The notes below the pieces were generated by a model, which saw only the letters and a program-made list of their open reading frames with translations, was not told where the DNA came from and searched no databases. The position numbers and the translations under genes were made by a program. DNA of 64,000 nt, from positions 310,001 to 374,000 of the forward strand of contig CAVRJC010000012.1 of the NCBI GenBank assembly GCA_963721435.1. Reading direction: 5' to 3'. Of this stretch, positions 51,744-59,667 are shown one piece after another; the stretch's first letter is position 1; each line of letters opens with the position of its first letter. Source of the stretch: CAVRJC01 sp963721435 (GTDB lineage: Bacteria > Actinomycetota > Acidimicrobiia > IMCC26256 > DASPTH01).

Positions 51744-53317
51744 GTGCGATCTCGATCTCCGGTGTGTCGTTCGAATACCCCGACACGGAACGACCGGCGC
51801 TGCACGGTGCCGACCTCGAGATCGACCCGGGTGAGCTACTGCTCGTGATCGGGTCGTCGGGCTCGGGCAAGAGCACGCTGCTCCGGACGGTGAACGGGCT
51901 CGTGCCCCACGCGAGCGGCGGGAAGTTCGCCGGTGACGTCGTCGTGTTCGGCCGCTCGACTCGCACGCATCACCCACGCGAGCTCGCCGACGTCGTCGGG
52001 TTCGTGGCGCAGGATCCCGAAGCGCAGTTCGTGGTCGATCACGTCGAACGGGACATCGCGTTCGTGCTGGAGAACCTCGGCTTCTCGCCCGAGGCGATGC
52101 GCCGCCGCGTCGAGGAGGTGCTCGATGCGCTCGGGATCGCGCACCTGCGCGATCGCGACCCCAGCACACTGTCGGGCGGCGAGCGTCAACGCTGCGCGAT
52201 CGCGGGTGCGCTCGCGGCATCGCCGTCCGCGCTGGTGCTCGACGAGCCCACGTCACAGCTCGACCCGCAGGGCGCCGACGACGTACTCGCCGCGCTCACC
52301 CGACTCAACCACGATCTGGGCACCACGGTCGTGCTCGCCGAGCACCGGCTGGAACGCGCCGCTCCCCTCGCCGACCGCGCGGTCATCGTCGCCGACGGCG
52401 CGGTCGGCGTGCCCGATCGGCCCGGGCTCACGCTCGCCGATTACCCGGGCGCGCCGAGCGTCACGCGCCTCGGCCGTGTCCTGGGATGGGAGCCACCACC
52501 CCTGACGGTTCGCGACGCGCGCGCGTTCGCGGCACGTCAGGCCGTCGAGCTCCGCCCACCGGACGACGCTCCCGTCATCACCCCCGGAGCCACGATGCTG
52601 TCGACTCGCGGCCTGCGCGTCGAGCTCGGTGGCCGTGAGGTGCTGCACGGGGTCGACCTCGCGGTCAACCAGGGTGATGTGCTCGCATTGTTCGGGCGCA
52701 ACGGCTCGGGGAAGACCACGCTCCTGCGCGCGCTGGCCGGGCTCGTCGATCCCAGCCGAGGTGCGGTCGACGGGAAGGAGCGCGCCGCGTACGTTCCCCA
52801 GAACCCGAACACACTGCTCTTCGCACCGACGGTTCGCCGAGAGCTCGAGTCGACGATCCGTCTCCTCGGCCGTGCGCACGACGACGCGGTCGTCGACCAT
52901 TGGCTCGACACGCTGCATCTCACCGAGCTCGCGTCCCGCCATCCGCGCAGCCTCTCCGGCGGCGAGCGCCAACGCGTCGCGATCGCGGCCGTCGCCGTGG
53001 GTGGCGCGCCGGTGCTGCTGCTCGACGAACCGACGCGCGGTATGGACGCGTGGTCACGACACGCGCTCGAGCAGGCGGTGCGCGAGCACGCGCAGGCAGG
53101 TGGCGCGGTTGTACTCGCGACCCACGACGTCGAGCTGTCGGCGCGCTGCGCGACGCGCGCCGTCGTCCTCGGCGACGGCGATGTCGTCGCCGACGGTGAT
53201 GCCCGTCACGTCCTCGCGGGCTCGCTGTTCGCGCCCCAGGTGTTGCGCGTGCTCCCGCCCTATCTCACCGTCGAAGAAGTCGAGGCCGAGCTCGCGCGCA
53301 CGGAGCGCCCGCAATGA
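51740..53317 (+). CDS. ecfA: ECF transporter fused dual ATPase (EcfA-EcfA')
   Basis: 525 residues with two complete ABC ATPase domains in one chain. The first has Walker A GSSGSGKST, Q-loop VAQDPEAQFV, signature LSGGERQR and Walker B ALVLDEPTSQLD. The second has GRNGSGKTT, PQNPNTLLF, LSGGERQR and LLLDEPTRGMD. PEAQF and NPNTLLF are the ECF-type Q-helix regions that grip EcfT. ATGA overlaps join it to both neighbours, so the T-AA-S module is one operon. Powers vitamin uptake. Confidence 0.93.
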   Translation: MSAISISGVSFEYPDTERPALHGADLEIDPGELLLVIGSSGSGKSTLLRTVNGLVPHASGGKFAGDVVVFGRSTRTHHPRELADVVGFVAQDPEAQFVVDHVERDIAFVLENLGFSPEAMRRRVEEVLDALGIAHLRDRDPSTLSGGERQRCAIAGALAASPSALVLDEPTSQLDPQGADDVLAALTRLNHDLGTTVVLAEHRLERAAPLADRAVIVADGAVGVPDRPGLTLADYPGAPSVTRLGRVLGWEPPPLTVRDARAFAARQAVELRPPDDAPVITPGATMLSTRGLRVELGGREVLHGVDLAVNQGDVLALFGRNGSGKTTLLRALAGLVDPSRGAVDGKERAAYVPQNPNTLLFAPTVRRELESTIRLLGRAHDDAVVDHWLDTLHLTELASRHPRSLSGGERQRVAIAAVAVGGAPVLLLDEPTRGMDAWSRHALEQAVREHAQAGGAVVLATHDVELSARCATRAVVLGDGDVVADGDARHVLAGSLFAPQVLRVLPPYLTVEEVEAELARTERPQ

Positions 53318-54120
53318 GCGTCGTGGCCGCATCGAGACCGCCGATACGGGCACGCGTGCGCCCCGTCGTCGTCTACGTGCTGATGATCGTGATCGGCGCC
53401 GCGGCCTTCTTGTATCCGTTCTGGCTTCCGGCGACCGCGCTCACCGACCAGGCGCACAACGGCGACGCGCCGCTCATCGCCGCGCTGGTCGGCGCGCTGG
53501 TCGTCGCCGCGGTCGCGCTCGAGGTACGGCGCGGCACGATGAACGGCGCAACCGTCGCGCTGCTCGGTGTGCTCTCCGCGTCCGCGGGCCTGCTGCGGCT
53601 CATCGACCTGCCGGGTGGCGGGAGCGGCATCTTCTTCCTGATCGTGCTCGCGGGCGCGGCGTTCGGCCCGCGCTTCGGCCTCTTGCTCGGCCTGTGCTCG
53701 ATGGCGGTGTCGGCCATCGTGACCGGCGGAATCGGGCCGTGGCTCCCGTTCCAGATGCTCGCGCTCGGGTGGATGGGCGGCGGCGCCGGGCTCCTGGGCC
53801 GCGCAACCAGCCGGCTCGACCCCCGGCTCGAGGTCGTCGCGCTCGCGGCCTACGGCTGGGTGTGGGGATTCCTCTACGGGGCGATCATGAACCTGTGGTT
53901 CTGGCCGTTCGCCCGCGGCGGCTCGCTCGACTGGGTTCCCGGAATGTCTTTGGGGGCGACCCTGCAGCGCTACTGGAGCTTCTACGTCGCGACGTCACTC
54001 GGCTGGGACGCTGCCGCCGCGATCACCAACGCCCTGCTCATCCTCATCACCGGCCTGGCGATCATGCGCACGCTCCGCCGCTTCGCCCACCGCCTCGACC
54101 CCGTCGTCGAACTCGTCTGA
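53314..54120 (+). CDS. ECF transporter S component, probably for cobalamin
   Basis: 268 residues with about six membrane segments. AGAAFGPRFGLLLGLCSMAVSAIVTGGIGPWLPFQMLALGWMGGGAGLLG is typical of larger S components with a broad core. GFLYGAIMNLWFWPFARG and SFYVATSLGWDAAAAITNALLILITG follow. It binds the substrate inside the membrane. The vitamin cannot be named from this sequence alone, but a cobalamin riboswitch and transcobalamin-like proteins next door make B12 or a corrinoid the best guess. Last gene of the ECF operon. Confidence 0.85.
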   Translation: MSVVAASRPPIRARVRPVVVYVLMIVIGAAAFLYPFWLPATALTDQAHNGDAPLIAALVGALVVAAVALEVRRGTMNGATVALLGVLSASAGLLRLIDLPGGGSGIFFLIVLAGAAFGPRFGLLLGLCSMAVSAIVTGGIGPWLPFQMLALGWMGGGAGLLGRATSRLDPRLEVVALAAYGWVWGFLYGAIMNLWFWPFARGGSLDWVPGMSLGATLQRYWSFYVATSLGWDAAAAITNALLILITGLAIMRTLRRFAHRLDPVVELV

Positions 54121-54134
54121 ACCAGCCCCTTCCG

Positions 54135-54181
54135 TTTCGGCGTCGCTTGACCCCCTATAGCGGGGCCAAGCGACGCCGAAA
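54135..54181 (+). repeat. palindrome flanking the DUF559 gene (left copy)
   Basis: Perfect 15-bp arms TTTCGGCGTCGCTTG (54135-54149) and its complement (54167-54181). Between them lies ACCCCCTATAGCGGGGC, which can form an inner CCCC/GGGG stem with a CTATAGC loop. A second, less perfect member of the same family lies at 55156-55205, on the other side of the DUF559 gene. It may also terminate the ECF operon. Confidence 0.85.
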
Positions 54182-54235
54182 GTTGTGTTGGTGTTCATGG
54201 CGTGTCGCGCGACCACGTCGTTCGTCTCTGCACGC

Positions 54236-55153
54236 ATGACCAAGGACGCCGAGATTGCACGCTTCGCGGCGCACCAGCACGCCATCGTGCAGGTCGGGCA
54301 GCTGCGAGCACTGGGCCTGACATCCAAGGACGTCGAAGTCAGGATTGCGAACGGGCGCCTCGAGCACCGGTTCCGAGGCGTGTACCGGATCGGAGGTGCT
54401 CCATGGACGTGGCGTGGGGATCTCCTCGCTGCATGTTGGGCGGGCGGACTGCGAGCCGCGGCGTCGCACCGTTCTGCGGCCGAGTTGTGGAACCTGGCAG
54501 GTCGACGAACCGACTTCGTCGAGATCACCTGCCCGCGATGGCGGCGCGCCCGCCACGACGGCGTTATCGTGCACGAAACCAAGGCTCTCGACGCTCTCGA
54601 CGTGACCAGGCTCGACGGCATCCCCGTCACCTCCGCCGCGCGCACCATCCTCGACCTGGGCGCGGTGTGCCGGCCTCTTGTGGTCGAGAAGGCACTCGAG
54701 AACGCGCTGCGACGCGACCTCGTCAGCCTGTCGTCGATGCGCGCGTTGATCGGTCGGGTGGCGCGTCAGGGACGGAACGGAGCGGGCGTCCTCCGCACGA
54801 TCCTCGACGAGCGGGATCCCCAGCACGCCCCGACGGAGAGCGACAAGGAGACCGAGCTCCTCGCGGTGATCCGCAAGCACGGGCTGTGGCCTCCGGTTCC
54901 ACAGTTCGAGATCGTCCACAACCGTCGGTTCATCGCGCGCGTCGACTTCGCCTACGTCGAAGCCAAGGTCGCGATCGAATACGAGAGCTACGAGTACCAC
55001 GACGGCAGGCTTGCGCTCGAGCGCGACAGCGCTCGGCGGAACAAGCTGCTCGTCATCGGGTGGCTCCCACTGTCCGCGACCCAAGCCGATCTGCGATCAG
55101 GCGGGCACCGCCTGTGCGACGAGATCCGCAACGGTCTCGCGCGATTCGACTGA
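54236..55153 (+). CDS. AbiEi-type antitoxin N-terminal domain/DUF559 domain protein
   Basis: About 305 residues. The N-terminal winged helix (KDAEIARFAAHQHAIVQVGQLRALGLTSKDVEVRIANGRLEHRFRGVYRIGG) is AbiEi-like. The middle has SHRSAAELWNL and ITCPRWRRARHDGVIVHET. The C-terminal third is DUF559/Vsr-like, with RVDFAYVEAKVAIEYES (D and E-x-E positions) and a helix holding H, R and D. This two-domain form is abundant in Actinobacteria, and nuclease function is suspected but unproven. GTG 54185 and ATG 54197 are other possible starts. None has a clear ribosome site. It stands alone between two palindromes. Confidence 0.8.
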   Translation: MTKDAEIARFAAHQHAIVQVGQLRALGLTSKDVEVRIANGRLEHRFRGVYRIGGAPWTWRGDLLAACWAGGLRAAASHRSAAELWNLAGRRTDFVEITCPRWRRARHDGVIVHETKALDALDVTRLDGIPVTSAARTILDLGAVCRPLVVEKALENALRRDLVSLSSMRALIGRVARQGRNGAGVLRTILDERDPQHAPTESDKETELLAVIRKHGLWPPVPQFEIVHNRRFIARVDFAYVEAKVAIEYESYEYHDGRLALERDSARRNKLLVIGWLPLSATQADLRSGGHRLCDEIRNGLARFD

Positions 55154-55155
55154 CC

Positions 55156-55205
55156 GTTTTGGCGTCGCTCGTCCCCCTATGACGGGGTCAATCTGACGCC
55201 AAAAC
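55156..55205 (+). repeat. palindrome flanking the DUF559 gene (right copy)
   Basis: Arms GTTTTGGCGTC (55156-55166) and GACGCCAAAAC (55195-55205) enclose a centre with CCCCCTATGACGGGG. It shares GGCGTCGCT, CCCCCTAT and CGGGG with the left copy at 54135, in the same orientation. It starts three bases after the DUF559 stop codon, so it could also be its terminator. Confidence 0.8.
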
Positions 55206-55219
55206 TGGGAAGGGGCGCG

Positions 55220-55396
55220 TCAGGGGAAGAGCTCGGTGATGAGCTCGAGGAGGGCGGCGCGGTCGTCGGCGGTTGACGGGTCGCCGACGAACACGGCAAC
55301 CCGCCCGCCGGCAGCCTCCGCCGCGTGAGCGATCGCGGCAACCGCTTCGGGATCGTGACCGACGACGACGGCGAGTGGGAGCGCGTCGGCGCTCAC
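55220..55396 (-). CDS. small hypothetical protein (58 aa)
   Basis: 58 codons from a GTG that overlaps the flavin reductase stop (GTGA), followed by MSADALPLAVVVGHDPEAVAAIA, AGGRVAVFVGDPS and a helix ending ITELFP. The pattern of two hydrophobic strands and two helices looks like part of an alpha/beta fold. Codon use is like its neighbours, with G/C third positions. The coupling to a flavin reductase and MBL gene suggests a linked role. No family is recognised. Confidence 0.6.
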   Translation of the reverse strand: MSADALPLAVVVGHDPEAVAAIAHAAEAAGGRVAVFVGDPSTADDRAALLELITELFP

Positions 55397-55902
55397 TCGT
55401 CGGGGTGCATCTTCGAGTACGACCCCTTGTAGAAGAGCAGCGGACGCGCACCTTCACGCATGTCGAGGTCGAGCACGCGGCCGACGATGATCTTGTGGTC
55501 ACCGCCGGGGTACTCGGCTTCGAACTCGCAGTCGATGTAGGCGATCGCGTCGTCGAGCACCGGCGCGCCCGAGACGCCGCAGTGCCACGGGGTCTGGCCG
55601 AAGCGATCGGCGCCCTTCTGCGCGAACAGCCGCGACAGCGGCTCGTGCTCTTCACCGAGGATGTTGACGGCGAACTTGCCCGCGCCCTCGATGCGCGGCC
55701 ACGTGCTCGACGAGTACGCGACGCAGAACAACACGAGCGGCGGCTCGAGCGACAACGACGTGAACGAGTTCGCGGCCATGCCGACGGGTTCGTCGCCGTC
55801 CATCGCGGTGACGATGGTGACGCCTGTCGCGAAGTGCCCGAACACGTCGCGGAATCGGCGATCGTCAGGAGTGACGATCTCTTCGACCGGTCGTTCAGCC
55901 AT
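55393..55902 (-). CDS. flavin reductase family protein
   Basis: 169 residues, split-barrel FMN-binding domain of flavin reductase/HpaC-type enzymes: FRDVFGHFATGVTIVTA, GMAANSFTSLSLEPPLVLFCV, KFAVNILGEEHEPLSRLFA and CEFEAEYPGGDHKIIVGRVLDL. It supplies reduced FMN or FAD to a two-component monooxygenase. The LLM enzymes in the window are candidates, but none is adjacent. ATG 55902 overlaps the MBL stop by 8 bp, and the small 58-aa gene follows it. Confidence 0.9.
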   Translation of the reverse strand: MAERPVEEIVTPDDRRFRDVFGHFATGVTIVTAMDGDEPVGMAANSFTSLSLEPPLVLFCVAYSSSTWPRIEGAGKFAVNILGEEHEPLSRLFAQKGADRFGQTPWHCGVSGAPVLDDAIAYIDCEFEAEYPGGDHKIIVGRVLDLDMREGARPLLFYKGSYSKMHPDE

Positions 55903-56803
55903 CGTGCTGTGTGCTCCCGACGTCGACGGTGAGCCCATCCGCGGCGGCGATCACGCTCGGCCCGCCGGTGCGCGTCGACAGGTCGCGGGCGCCGCGCAGG
56001 ATCTCGTCGATCGCGTCGTCACCGTGTGACGGGCAGTGGTGGAACAACGCGAGCGTGCGAGCCCCGGCTTCTCGACCCACGTGCAGCGCGTACTCGATCG
56101 TGCAGTGACCCCAGCTCCGCTTGAGCTCGTACTCCTCGGTCGTGTGCTGCGCGTCGTGGATCAGCAGGTCGACGCCGTCGCAGAGCTCGAGGACCGCATC
56201 GGGCACGTAGAAGTCGGGATCGTCGGTGGTACCCGGGCCGTGATCGGGGAGGTACGCGACCGAGACGCCCTCGATGTCCACACGGAACCCGAGGGTCGGG
56301 TCCGTGTGGCGGATCCACCGGGAGCGCACCTTCGCGCCGTTGACGGCGAAGTCGTCGGGGCCGACAGCCTGGAACGCGACATCGCCGCGGAGCTCGTCAG
56401 GCCGGATCGGGAAGTACGGCGGGCTCATCACGCCGGTGAACACCTCACCGAGCGGCGTGTCGCCCTGCTCGGGGCCGTAGACCATCACCGACCCCCCACC
56501 GGCGGCCACCGGCGCGAAGAACGGCAGACCCTGGATGTGGTCCCAGTGGAGATGCGAGAGCAGCACCGCGGCCTGATAGCCCACGAGCTGCCCGGTCTTG
56601 GCGAGATGCTCGCCGTAGCTGCGCAGCCCGGTACCGAGATCGAAGATCAGGGGCGGATGCCCGGGCGCGGCGATCTGCACGCACGAGGTGTTCCCCCCGT
56701 AGCGATCGAACTGGTGACCGTCGCACGGCGTGGACCCGCGGACCCCCCAGAACGTGACCTGCGTTGCGCCGGACACAGATCGAAGGTTACCCAGCCGTAG
56801 CAC
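55895..56803 (-). CDS. MBL fold metallo-hydrolase
   Basis: 302 residues. TFWGVRGSTPCDG, then FDRYGGNTSCVQI, the metal motif SHLHWDHIQGLPFF (HxHxDH), DHGPG and LIHDAQHT and, near the end, FHHCPSHGDDAIDEI. The set matches the RNase Z/PhnP-like cyclic phosphodiesterase branch. Its GTG start at 56803 lies directly after the permease stop. An in-frame GTG at 56776 is an alternative. Likely hydrolyses a phosphodiester or cyclic nucleotide. Confidence 0.88.
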   Translation of the reverse strand: MLRLGNLRSVSGATQVTFWGVRGSTPCDGHQFDRYGGNTSCVQIAAPGHPPLIFDLGTGLRSYGEHLAKTGQLVGYQAAVLLSHLHWDHIQGLPFFAPVAAGGGSVMVYGPEQGDTPLGEVFTGVMSPPYFPIRPDELRGDVAFQAVGPDDFAVNGAKVRSRWIRHTDPTLGFRVDIEGVSVAYLPDHGPGTTDDPDFYVPDAVLELCDGVDLLIHDAQHTTEEYELKRSWGHCTIEYALHVGREAGARTLALFHHCPSHGDDAIDEILRGARDLSTRTGGPSVIAAADGLTVDVGSTQHDG

Positions 56804-57664
56804 TCAGCTCAGCACGCGTCGCTTGAAGTTGCGGACACCGAGCCAGGTGAACAGCACCGAGAACCCGATCATCGCCGGGTAGATGGCCCACAGGCTCATG
56901 TGCGGCACGGTCGTGAGCGCCGCCCGGAACCCCTCGCACATGTATACGAGCGGGTTGGCGAGGATGAGGATCTGCAGCCACTTGATCGACGCGAGCGACG
57001 ACCACGAGTAGTAGGCCGCGCCGAGGAACGTGAGCGGCAGCACCACGATGCCGAACAGGAGCGGGACGGTCCGCGGGTCGAAGAACGTGCCGAACGTGAG
57101 GCCGAGCGCGCCGCACATGTAGCAGGCGAGCGGCATCAGCGTGAGCAGCACCGGCCAGTTGACGTGAAGGTGCACCTCGGTCGCGGGGACGACCGCGGCG
57201 ATCGGGAACACGATCAACGCCGCGAAGAGCCCGCTCAGCGCGCCCCACACGGCCTTCTCGATCGCGACCATCGAGATGGGCAGCGGCGCGAGCACGCGGT
57301 CTTCGATCTCGCGCGTGTACCCGAACTCCTGCACCATCGGGAGCGCGACCGACTGCACGCCTTGGAACATGATCGTGAGACCGACGACGCCCGCGACGAG
57401 CACGGTCGAGAACGCACTCTCACCACCCGCGCTGCCGCCACCGACTCCCTGCCCGATCTTCGGGAACACGTAGGTGAACACGAAGACGAGGAGGAAGGGC
57501 TGGAGGATGGTCCGGGGGATGAACTCCTTGAGCGTCTTGCGCAGGACCGTCGCGTCGCGCAGCAGCAGTGAGCCGAACGCCACACGCGACGCGGCGAGCG
57601 CGCGCCTGCGTGGGATGAGCTCGGGGCTCGGCAGCAGAGACTCGGTGGCGGTGACGGCAGTCAT
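56804..57664 (-). CDS. ABC-2 type transporter permease
   Basis: 286 residues with six predicted helices (for example TILQPFLLVFVFTYVFPKIG and GLFAALIVFPIAAVVPATEV), and the ABC-2 signature region YTREIEDRVLAPLPISMVAIEKAVWGALSG. It matches DrrB-like permeases for antibiotics or lipids. ATG 57664 overlaps the stop of the ATPase gene (ATGA). With the upstream ATPase it forms an exporter under the MarR regulator. Confidence 0.9.
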   Translation of the reverse strand: MTAVTATESLLPSPELIPRRRALAASRVAFGSLLLRDATVLRKTLKEFIPRTILQPFLLVFVFTYVFPKIGQGVGGGSAGGESAFSTVLVAGVVGLTIMFQGVQSVALPMVQEFGYTREIEDRVLAPLPISMVAIEKAVWGALSGLFAALIVFPIAAVVPATEVHLHVNWPVLLTLMPLACYMCGALGLTFGTFFDPRTVPLLFGIVVLPLTFLGAAYYSWSSLASIKWLQILILANPLVYMCEGFRAALTTVPHMSLWAIYPAMIGFSVLFTWLGVRNFKRRVLS

Positions 57665-58653
57665 TCGCGCAGGTCCTTCCCGGTGAGGTTGATGAAGACG
57701 GTCTCGAGTGTGGGCTCGGTCACCGAGACGTCGGTGACGACGAAGCCGTTGCGCTCGGCGGCGTTGAACACCGCGGGCACGATGCCAGTCGCCCCCCGGA
57801 CGATCAGGAGGAGCTTCGTGTCGACGCGGTCGACGCGCTCGACGCCGTCGACCTCGGCGAGGAGCAGGGCGCCGAGTGCGTCGAGGTCGCCGTGCGCGGT
57901 GAGGGTGACGACGGTGTCTGCGCCCGTCGTGTTCTTGAGCTCGACCGGCGTACCCAACGCGAGCAGCTTCCCGTGGTCGAGGATCGCGAGCCGGTCACAC
58001 AGCTGATCGGCCTCTTCCATGTAGTGCGTCGTGAGGAGGATGGTCTGGCCGTCGGTGTGCAGCTCGCCGAGGATCTCCCAGAGGGCGATGCGACTCTGGG
58101 GGTCGAGGCCGGCGGTCGGCTCGTCGAGGAAGAGGACCGCGGGCCGGTGCATGATCGCCCGGGCCACCATGAGCCGCTGAGCCATGCCGCCGGAGAGCGT
58201 CGCCACCGGCGACTTCGCCCGGTCGGCGAGGCGGAACCGCTCCACCAGCTTGGTGGCCTCGCGCTTCGCGACGCGAGCCGTCATGCCGAAGAAGCGGCCG
58301 TGGAAGTAGAGGTTCTCCCACACCGACAGGGACCGGTCGAGCGTGTTGGTCTGGGGCACGACCCCGATCACCTGCTTGGCGGTCACCGGGTGCGCGACGA
58401 CATCGATCCCACCGACGAGCGCGCGCCCGCTCGTGGGGATCACGCCGGTCGTGAGCATGCCGGCGGTCGTCGTCTTCCCGGCGCCGTTCGGGCCGAGCAG
58501 ACCGAAGATCTCGCCCCGCCGTACCGAGAGGCTCAACTCGTCGACCGCGAGGATGCCGCCGGGGTACATCTTGGTGAGCGACTCGGTGCGGATGACCTCG
58601 TCGGCCGCGGTGTCGGTACTCGCGACGCTGCTCGTCTCAACGCTGGCGGACAC
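57661..58653 (-). CDS. ABC transporter ATP-binding protein (DrrA-like)
   Basis: 330 residues: Walker A LLGPNGAGKTT, Q-loop VPQTNTLDRSLSV, signature LSGGMAQRLMVARAI, Walker B VLFLDEPTAGLD and H-loop LTTHYMEEADQL. The C-terminal 90 residues are the DrrA-type accessory domain (RVDTKLLLIVRGATGIVPAVFNAAERNG). It energises the neighbouring permease, probably to export a drug, lipid or secondary metabolite. Its GTG start lies within the last 17 bp of the MarR gene. Confidence 0.92.
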   Translation of the reverse strand: MSASVETSSVASTDTAADEVIRTESLTKMYPGGILAVDELSLSVRRGEIFGLLGPNGAGKTTTAGMLTTGVIPTSGRALVGGIDVVAHPVTAKQVIGVVPQTNTLDRSLSVWENLYFHGRFFGMTARVAKREATKLVERFRLADRAKSPVATLSGGMAQRLMVARAIMHRPAVLFLDEPTAGLDPQSRIALWEILGELHTDGQTILLTTHYMEEADQLCDRLAILDHGKLLALGTPVELKNTTGADTVVTLTAHGDLDALGALLLAEVDGVERVDRVDTKLLLIVRGATGIVPAVFNAAERNGFVVTDVSVTEPTLETVFINLTGKDLRE

Positions 58654-59095
58654 GGCGCGCCTCCTCTTCGTCTTCCTTCACCGCGGTGAAGTGGTCGTGG
58701 ATCTTCATGAGCGCCTTGCCGAGGACATCGACCTCGCGCTCGGTGAGCAGTGCACGCAGCTCGACATCGAGTTGCGACGCGACCTTGTGCAGCGCGTTCA
58801 GACGCGCCCGCCCCTTGGCGGTGACGATCACACGCACGACGCGGCGGTCCACCGGGTCGGGCCTGCGCTCGACCAGTCCTTCGTCGGCGAGCTTGTCGAG
58901 ATGGCGCACGAGAGTCGGCGGCTCGATGCGCATGCGACGGGCCAGCTCGCGCTGGCTCGCGCCGTCGGCGAGCGACGCCTCGCGCAACAGCACCCAGTTC
59001 CAGAGGCTGGCGCCGTGATCGTTCAGTCGGGCGTCGAGCACGTCGGCGACGGCGCGCTGCCCGAGATAGAGACGACGGCCGAGCGGTGGTTCCAT
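58637..59095 (-). CDS. MarR family transcriptional regulator
   Basis: 152 residues with a winged helix: WNWVLLREASLADGASQRELARRMRIEPPTLVRHLDKLADEGLVERRPDPVDRRVVRVIVTAKG, the classic MarR recognition helix and wing with DRR. It overlaps the ABC ATPase gene by 17 bp, and a 34-bp palindrome ends 3 bp before its ATG. This makes autorepression and control of the exporter very likely. A small lipophilic ligand should release it from DNA. Confidence 0.92.
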   Translation of the reverse strand: MEPPLGRRLYLGQRAVADVLDARLNDHGASLWNWVLLREASLADGASQRELARRMRIEPPTLVRHLDKLADEGLVERRPDPVDRRVVRVIVTAKGRARLNALHKVASQLDVELRALLTEREVDVLGKALMKIHDHFTAVKEDEEEARRVRQR

Positions 59096-59097
59096 AG

Positions 59098-59131
59098 GGG
59101 CCTAATCATTAGCACGCTAACGATTAGGCCC
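59098..59131 (-). promoter_or_regulatory. 34-bp palindromic operator for the MarR/ABC operon
   Basis: Arms GGGCCTAATCATTAGC and GCTAACGATTAGGCCC pair at 15 of 16 positions around a two-base centre. The A/T-rich inner part is typical for MarR binding. It ends 3 bp before the MarR start and overlaps the last codons of the gene upstream (its TAA lies in the right arm). A bound dimer would cover the ribosome site and any leaderless start. Confidence 0.85.
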
Positions 59132-59663
59132 GCAACCGCTCCTTGCTCCCGGGCCCCTCGTCACGGACCTTCTGCACGTGGACGAGCGCTTCCCGCAGCT
59201 GCGTGATCCAGTCGCCCTCGTGATCACCGACGAGCCGCACGCACCACGCGAGCGCGTGGCTGCGGCTGCGTGCGACACCGGCGTCGACGAGCGTGTCGAG
59301 CACCCGGCGCTCGGGCAGGCGGAGCCGGGTCATCACCGGCACGCTCAGGTTCGTGAACAGCTCCTCCTGATCGCCGCACCGCACACCCCACGCGACCTTC
59401 CGGGCGAAGCGGGCTTCGGCCTCGTCGGCGATGCGCATGCGGAGCTGGCGGGTGTCTTCGCGGAAGCCCTGGATCCGGCCCTGCCGCGCGGCATCGGTAT
59501 CGGCCGCGTCGCCGACCGCGGGATCGGCGAGCGTGCCGATCAGCACGATCTCGTCGCGGTCGTGGGTCACCTCGGGTGCCCCCGTGAACCAGTCGGCCGG
59601 CACTCGGCCGGCGAACCAGCCCTGGAGGGTCGCGTCGTTGCCGGTGGTCGTCTTGTCGGTCAT
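59124..59663 (-). CDS. hypothetical protein with C-terminal ribbon-helix-helix-like domain
   Basis: 179 residues. Residues about 65-95 form a helix (RIQGFREDTRQLRMRIADEAEARFARKVAW). Residues 108-145 (VPVMTRLRLPERRVLDTLVDAGVARSRSHALAWCVRLV) have the strand, LPE turn and SRS turn of ribbon-helix-helix DNA-binding proteins. The N-terminal part is not recognised. Two tandem ATTACAT sites lie 5-19 bp upstream of its ATG, which fits autorepression. It follows the HIT gene by overlap of regulatory sequence and precedes the MarR unit. Function inferred only. Confidence 0.6.
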   Translation of the reverse strand: MTDKTTTGNDATLQGWFAGRVPADWFTGAPEVTHDRDEIVLIGTLADPAVGDAADTDAARQGRIQGFREDTRQLRMRIADEAEARFARKVAWGVRCGDQEELFTNLSVPVMTRLRLPERRVLDTLVDAGVARSRSHALAWCVRLVGDHEGDWITQLREALVHVQKVRDEGPGSKERLRA

Positions 59664-59667
59664 GACG

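Noticed and set aside
54236..55153. Type IV toxin-antitoxin system (AbiE)
   Set aside because: No AbiEii-like nucleotidyltransferase toxin gene is adjacent. The protein is a single AbiEi/DUF559-type chain.
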